Origin: Labilithrix luteola
Lineage (GTDB): Bacteria; Myxococcota_A; Polyangia; Polyangiales; Polyangiaceae
DNA: 16,041 nucleotides
Direction of reading: 5' to 3'
Assembly (NCBI GenBank): GCA_026225435.1
Contig: JAMFST010001027.1
Span: forward strand, 1-16,041
Shown here: one piece after another, positions 13,703-16,041 of the stretch
Position numbering within the stretch: position 1 is the stretch's first letter
Layout of the letters: every line of letters begins with the position of its first letter
Translations under genes and position numbers: made by a program
Notes under the pieces: model-generated
What the model was told of the DNA's origin: nothing
The model's database searches: none
Seen by the model: only the letters and a program-made list of their open reading frames with translations

Positions 13703-14689
13703 ATGACGACGACATCCGCCACCGCCGCCGATCTCGCGTGGTTCTTTCCCGGGCAGGGCTCGCAAGCCGTCGGGATGATCAAGGACGTGCTCGATGCGAG
13801 CGCCGCTGCCCGGGCGATCTTCGCGCGGGCCGATGAAGCGCTCGGGGAGAAGCTGTCCACGCTCATCCTCGAGGGGCCGGCGGAGACGCTGACCCTGACG
13901 GCGAACGCGCAGCCGGCGATCGTGACGGCGAGCATCGCGGTGCTCGAGGCGATCCGCGAGCGCGTTCCTGCGCTGCCGCTGCCGGCGTTCGCCGCGGGGC
14001 ACTCGCTCGGGGAGTACTCGGCGCTGGTGGCTGCGGGCGCGATGCGCTTCGAGGACGCGCTGCGCATCGTTCGCGCGCGCGGCAAGGCGATGCAGGAGGC
14101 GGTTCCCGCCGGTCACGGAGCGATGAGCGCCGTCATGGGGCTCGACGAGGCGACCATCGAGCGGCTCTGCGCCGAGGCGAGCGAGCACACCGGAGAGCCG
14201 GTCTCCCCCGCGAACTACAACGCGCCGGGGCAGATCGTCATCGCGGGGACCGCCAAGGCCGTCGCCCGCGCGAACGAGCTGACCTCCGAGGCCAAGGGGA
14301 AGGCGATCCCGCTCACCGTGAGCGCCCCCTTCCACTGCGCGCTCATGAAGAACGCCACCCCGGCCGTCGAGCGCGAGCTGTCCGCGTCGAAGCTGTCGGC
14401 ACTCGCCTTCCCCGTCGTCGCCAACGTCGACGCGCGGCCGAACAGCGATCCCTCGCGCATCCAGGATCTCCTGCTGCGCCAGGTCGACGGCGCGGTCCGC
14501 TGGGAAGCGAGCGTGCGCAAGATGCACGAGGCGGGCGTGCGCCGCGCCCTCGAGATCGGGCCGGGCAAGGTGCTCGCCGGCCTCGCCAAGCGCATCTCCA
14601 AGGACATGACGCCCACGTTTAGCGTCCTCAGCGTCAACGACGTGGCCTCGCTCGACAAGGTGGCCGCATTCCTCGAAGGAGCTTCGTGA
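13703..14689 (+). CDS. fabD: Malonyl-CoA:ACP transacylase
   Basis: FabD transfers malonate from CoA to the acyl carrier protein, supplying the extender for every cycle of fatty-acid synthesis. The protein is 328 residues (typical about 310). It shows PGQGSQ at 16-21, the nucleophile in GHSLGEYSAL (S101) at 99-108, R126 in RARGKAMQ (binds the malonyl carboxylate), and the catalytic His211 in SAPFHC. The NAPGQIVIAG segment at 173-182 is also typical. The C-terminus contains the usual ALEIGPGKVL. It starts 46 bases after the lipoprotein gene, with a hairpin filling that gap and no clear ribosome-binding site. Its stop overlaps the fabG start by four bases (GTGA) if the GTG is used, so the two are coupled. 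Confidence 0.97.
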   Translation: MTTTSATAADLAWFFPGQGSQAVGMIKDVLDASAAARAIFARADEALGEKLSTLILEGPAETLTLTANAQPAIVTASIAVLEAIRERVPALPLPAFAAGHSLGEYSALVAAGAMRFEDALRIVRARGKAMQEAVPAGHGAMSAVMGLDEATIERLCAEASEHTGEPVSPANYNAPGQIVIAGTAKAVARANELTSEAKGKAIPLTVSAPFHCALMKNATPAVERELSASKLSALAFPVVANVDARPNSDPSRIQDLLLRQVDGAVRWEASVRKMHEAGVRRALEIGPGKVLAGLAKRISKDMTPTFSVLSVNDVASLDKVAAFLEGAS

Positions 14690-15438
14690 ACATGTTTCGT
14701 CTCGATGGGAAGGTCGCGCTGGTCACCGGAGGCTCGCGCGGAATCGGTCGCGCCACCGCGGAGGCCATGGCGGCGCAGGGCGCCACGGTCATCGTCAACT
14801 ACGTCCGCGGTGAAGCGGCCGCGCGCGAGGTCGCCGACGGGATCATCGCCAAGGGGGGCAAGGCGGAGATCGCCGGCTTCGACGTGGCCGACACCCCGGC
14901 GACGGAGAAGGCGCTCGAGGCCATCGTCAAGGCGCAGGGGCGCTTCGACATCCTCGTGGCCAACGCCGGCATCGCCATCGACGGCCTGCTCCTGCGCGTG
15001 AAGGACGAGGACCTCGACAAGCTCTTCGCCACCAACGTGAAGGGCGCCCTGACCTGCGCGCGCGTCGCCAGCCGCACCATGATGCGCGCCAAGACCGGCC
15101 GCATGATCTTCCTCTCCAGCGTCGTCGGGGAGATGGGCAACACCGGCCAGACCGCCTACGCCGCGACCAAGGCGGCCATCATCGGCGCCGCCAAGTCGAT
15201 CGCGCGCGAGTACGCCGGCCGCAACATCACCTCCAACGTCGTCGCGCCGGGCTTCATCGAGACCGACATGACCCACGGGATGAACGACGCGGCCAAGGAG
15301 TACATCAACAAGCAGATCCCCCTGGGCCGCACCGGCACAGCCGCCGAGGTCGCCGCCGCCTGCGTGTATCTGGCGAGCGACGAGGCCAGCTATGTCACGG
15401 GGCAAGTGCTGCGCGTGAACGGCGGCATGTACGTCTGA
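14686..15438 (+). CDS. fabG: 3-oxoacyl-ACP reductase
   Basis: FabG reduces the 3-ketoacyl-ACP made by the ketosynthase, using NADPH. The 250-residue protein is a classical short-chain dehydrogenase. It has the cofactor motif TGGSRGIG (14-21), NAG at 93-95, and the catalytic tetrad N117, S145, Y158 and K162 (YAATK). PGFIETDM (188-195) and the C-terminal GQVLRVNGGMYV agree with true FabG. Two starts are possible. The GTG at 14686 overlaps the fabD stop and has AAGGAG four bases upstream. The ATG at 14692, two codons on, has the same site ten bases upstream. I list the longer form. The next gene, acpP, follows after 175 bases that hold palindromes. Confidence 0.97.
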   Translation: MNMFRLDGKVALVTGGSRGIGRATAEAMAAQGATVIVNYVRGEAAAREVADGIIAKGGKAEIAGFDVADTPATEKALEAIVKAQGRFDILVANAGIAIDGLLLRVKDEDLDKLFATNVKGALTCARVASRTMMRAKTGRMIFLSSVVGEMGNTGQTAYAATKAAIIGAAKSIAREYAGRNITSNVVAPGFIETDMTHGMNDAAKEYINKQIPLGRTGTAAEVAAACVYLASDEASYVTGQVLRVNGGMYV

Positions 15439-15464
15439 GAAAATACGCGCCGCGTCAGCCGGTT

Positions 15465-15496
15465 CGCGACGCATGCGTCGCGGAATCGACGCGTCG
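15465..15496. repeat. Paired palindromes with GACGC/GCGTC half-sites
   Basis: CGCGACGCATGCGTCGCG at 15465-15482 is a perfect 18-base palindrome. Four bases later, CGACGCGTCG at 15487-15496 is a perfect 10-base palindrome. Both are built from the half-sites GACGC and GCGTC. They lie between fabG and acpP. They could be a protein-binding operator for acpP or a processing/termination hairpin after fabG; only TTT follows the second, so intrinsic termination would be weak. Confidence 0.6.
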
Positions 15497-15613
15497 TTTG
15501 CTCTAGGCTTCCGCCGCGAGCCTGTGTAGAAGCCCGCCGGACCCGGACGACGCAGCACCAGTCCAGTTTCCCAGATTCACAATTCGCATTCACGACGGAG
15601 ACGAGAGGCACGT

Positions 15614-15856
15614 ATGGCTCAGGACATCCCCAGCGAGGTCAAGCGCATCATCAAGGAGCAGCTCGACGTCGACGAGAAGGACATCAAGCCCGAATCGTCG
15701 TTCATCGACGATCTCGGCGCCGATTCGCTCGGTCTCGTGGAGCTGGTGCTCGCCTTCGAAGAAGCTTTCGAGATCGACATCCCGGACGAGGACACCGAGA
15801 AGATCCGCACCGTCCAGGACGCGATCGACTACATCGAGAAGAACGCGAAGAAGTGA
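15614..15856 (+). CDS. acpP: Acyl carrier protein
   Basis: This is an 80-residue acidic helical protein that carries growing acyl chains on a 4'-phosphopantetheine arm. The attachment site is S38 in [10 protein letters not shown]; the commonest form is DSLDTVEL, so Gly takes the place of Asp after Leu here. The N-terminal helix ([15 protein letters not shown]) and the acidic recognition helix II ([19 protein letters not shown]) are intact, so it should serve FabD, FabG and the ketosynthases. A good ribosome-binding site (GAGAGG, five bases from the ATG) is present. It lies between fabG and a probable fabF, with gaps of 175 and 166 bases, leaving room for its own promoter; AcpP is needed in large excess over the enzymes. 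Confidence 0.97.
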   Translation: MAQDIPSEVKRIIKEQLDVDEKDIKPESSFIDDLGADSLGLVELVLAFEEAFEIDIPDEDTEKIRTVQDAIDYIEKNAKK

Positions 15857-15863
15857 TTCGAAC

Positions 15864-15906
15864 CCGGCGGACACGAGGCGAACAGCCAGTGGCCGCCGGT
15901 CCTCGT
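15864..15906 (+). repeat. Interleaved inverted repeats in the acpP-fabF gap
   Basis: CCGGCGG (15864-15870) pairs with CCGCCGG (15893-15899), and ACGAGG (15873-15878) pairs with CCTCGT (15901-15906). The order A-B-A'-B' allows either two alternative hairpins or an H-type pseudoknot. It begins eight bases after the acpP stop. TTTG follows, which is too short for a classical intrinsic terminator. Confidence 0.45.
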
Positions 15907-16022
15907 TTGAGCCAAGGCAATTTGACGCTCGCGCGGGGGCAAGGCACACCACCTGTGTCTGGCACCACCGCCAGATCGCGGTCCGTATCGGCAGAGCCGT
16001 GAACAGAAGGGTCGGAAAAGGC

Positions 16023-16041
16023 ATGGAGCGCGTCGTCGTCA
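16023..16041 (+). CDS. fabF: Start of probable 3-oxoacyl-ACP synthase II (first six codons)
   Basis: Only M-E-R-V-V-V is visible before the window ends. The start has GGA six bases upstream of the ATG. The Arg-Val-Val-Val beginning fits the usual FabF N-terminus, and fabF normally follows acpP in this gene order. The call rests mostly on position. Confidence 0.6.

Noticed and set aside
15439..15613. sigma70-like promoter for acpP
   Set aside because: TTGCTC near 15498 has no acceptable -10 box at 16-18 bases. A promoter is likely in this gap, but I cannot place it.
15853..15935. Possible minus-strand tRNA, from GGGTTCGAATC-like sequence just after acpP
   Set aside because: The bases flanking the TTCGAAT loop do not pair as a T-stem, and no acceptor stem or D-arm follows. 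The match is chance, created by the acpP stop codon context.
15931..15976. Small hairpins such as CTGGC/GCCAG before fabF
   Set aside because: Stems of four or five bases are expected by chance at this GC content.

Overview
The window is GC-rich DNA with very long shadow reading frames opposite the real genes. It most likely comes from a myxobacterium-like deltaproteobacterium (Polyangia/Sorangiineae type). That placement is an inference from three things: the base composition, several lipoproteins with low-complexity Asp/Ala/Ser/Gly segments, and an rpmF-linked fatty-acid cluster. No rRNA, tRNA, CRISPR array, insertion sequence or prophage gene was seen.

Left part (1-5365). A minus-strand pair encodes a CPBP/CAAX-type membrane protease followed by glnE, the bifunctional glutamine synthetase adenylyltransferase/adenylyl-removing enzyme. 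The two are joined by a 4-base GTGA overlap, and glnE runs off the left edge. Diverging from them is a plus-strand lipoprotein with an SPFH/band-7 domain and a coiled coil. Its 3' end overlaps that of a minus-strand DUF2127-type membrane protein, which sits downstream of a small soluble hypothetical protein.

Middle part (5366-10034). A 365-base gap holds two overlapping inverted repeats. It leads into a plus-strand pair: a HARE-HTH protein with an Mrr-like C-terminal domain whose nuclease residues look degraded, and a secreted protein that seems to be an internal duplication. Converging on this pair are a cysteine-containing lipoprotein gene and a crotonase-fold (enoyl-CoA hydratase/isomerase) gene, both on the minus strand.

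Right part (10135-16041). A plus-strand fatty-acid synthesis cluster runs in this order: DUF177/YceD protein, rpmF (ribosomal protein bL32), a divergent beta-ketoacyl synthase, a duplicated-domain lipoprotein, fabD, fabG, acpP, and the first codons of what is probably fabF. In the familiar order rpmF is followed by plsX and fabH. Here those two are absent from the interval, and a 529-residue ketosynthase with a roughly 130-residue insertion takes their place, followed by the lipoprotein. FabD loads malonate onto AcpP, a ketosynthase condenses and FabG reduces. The cluster is otherwise ordinary.

Most unusual points: the divergent ketosynthase, the lipoprotein embedded in the fab cluster, the HARE-HTH/degenerate Mrr protein, and a set of inverted repeats in the gaps (5432-5496, 12868-12881, 13660-13702, 15465-15496, 15864-15906). 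No known defence system or biosynthetic cluster is present. All family names rest on motifs read by eye.
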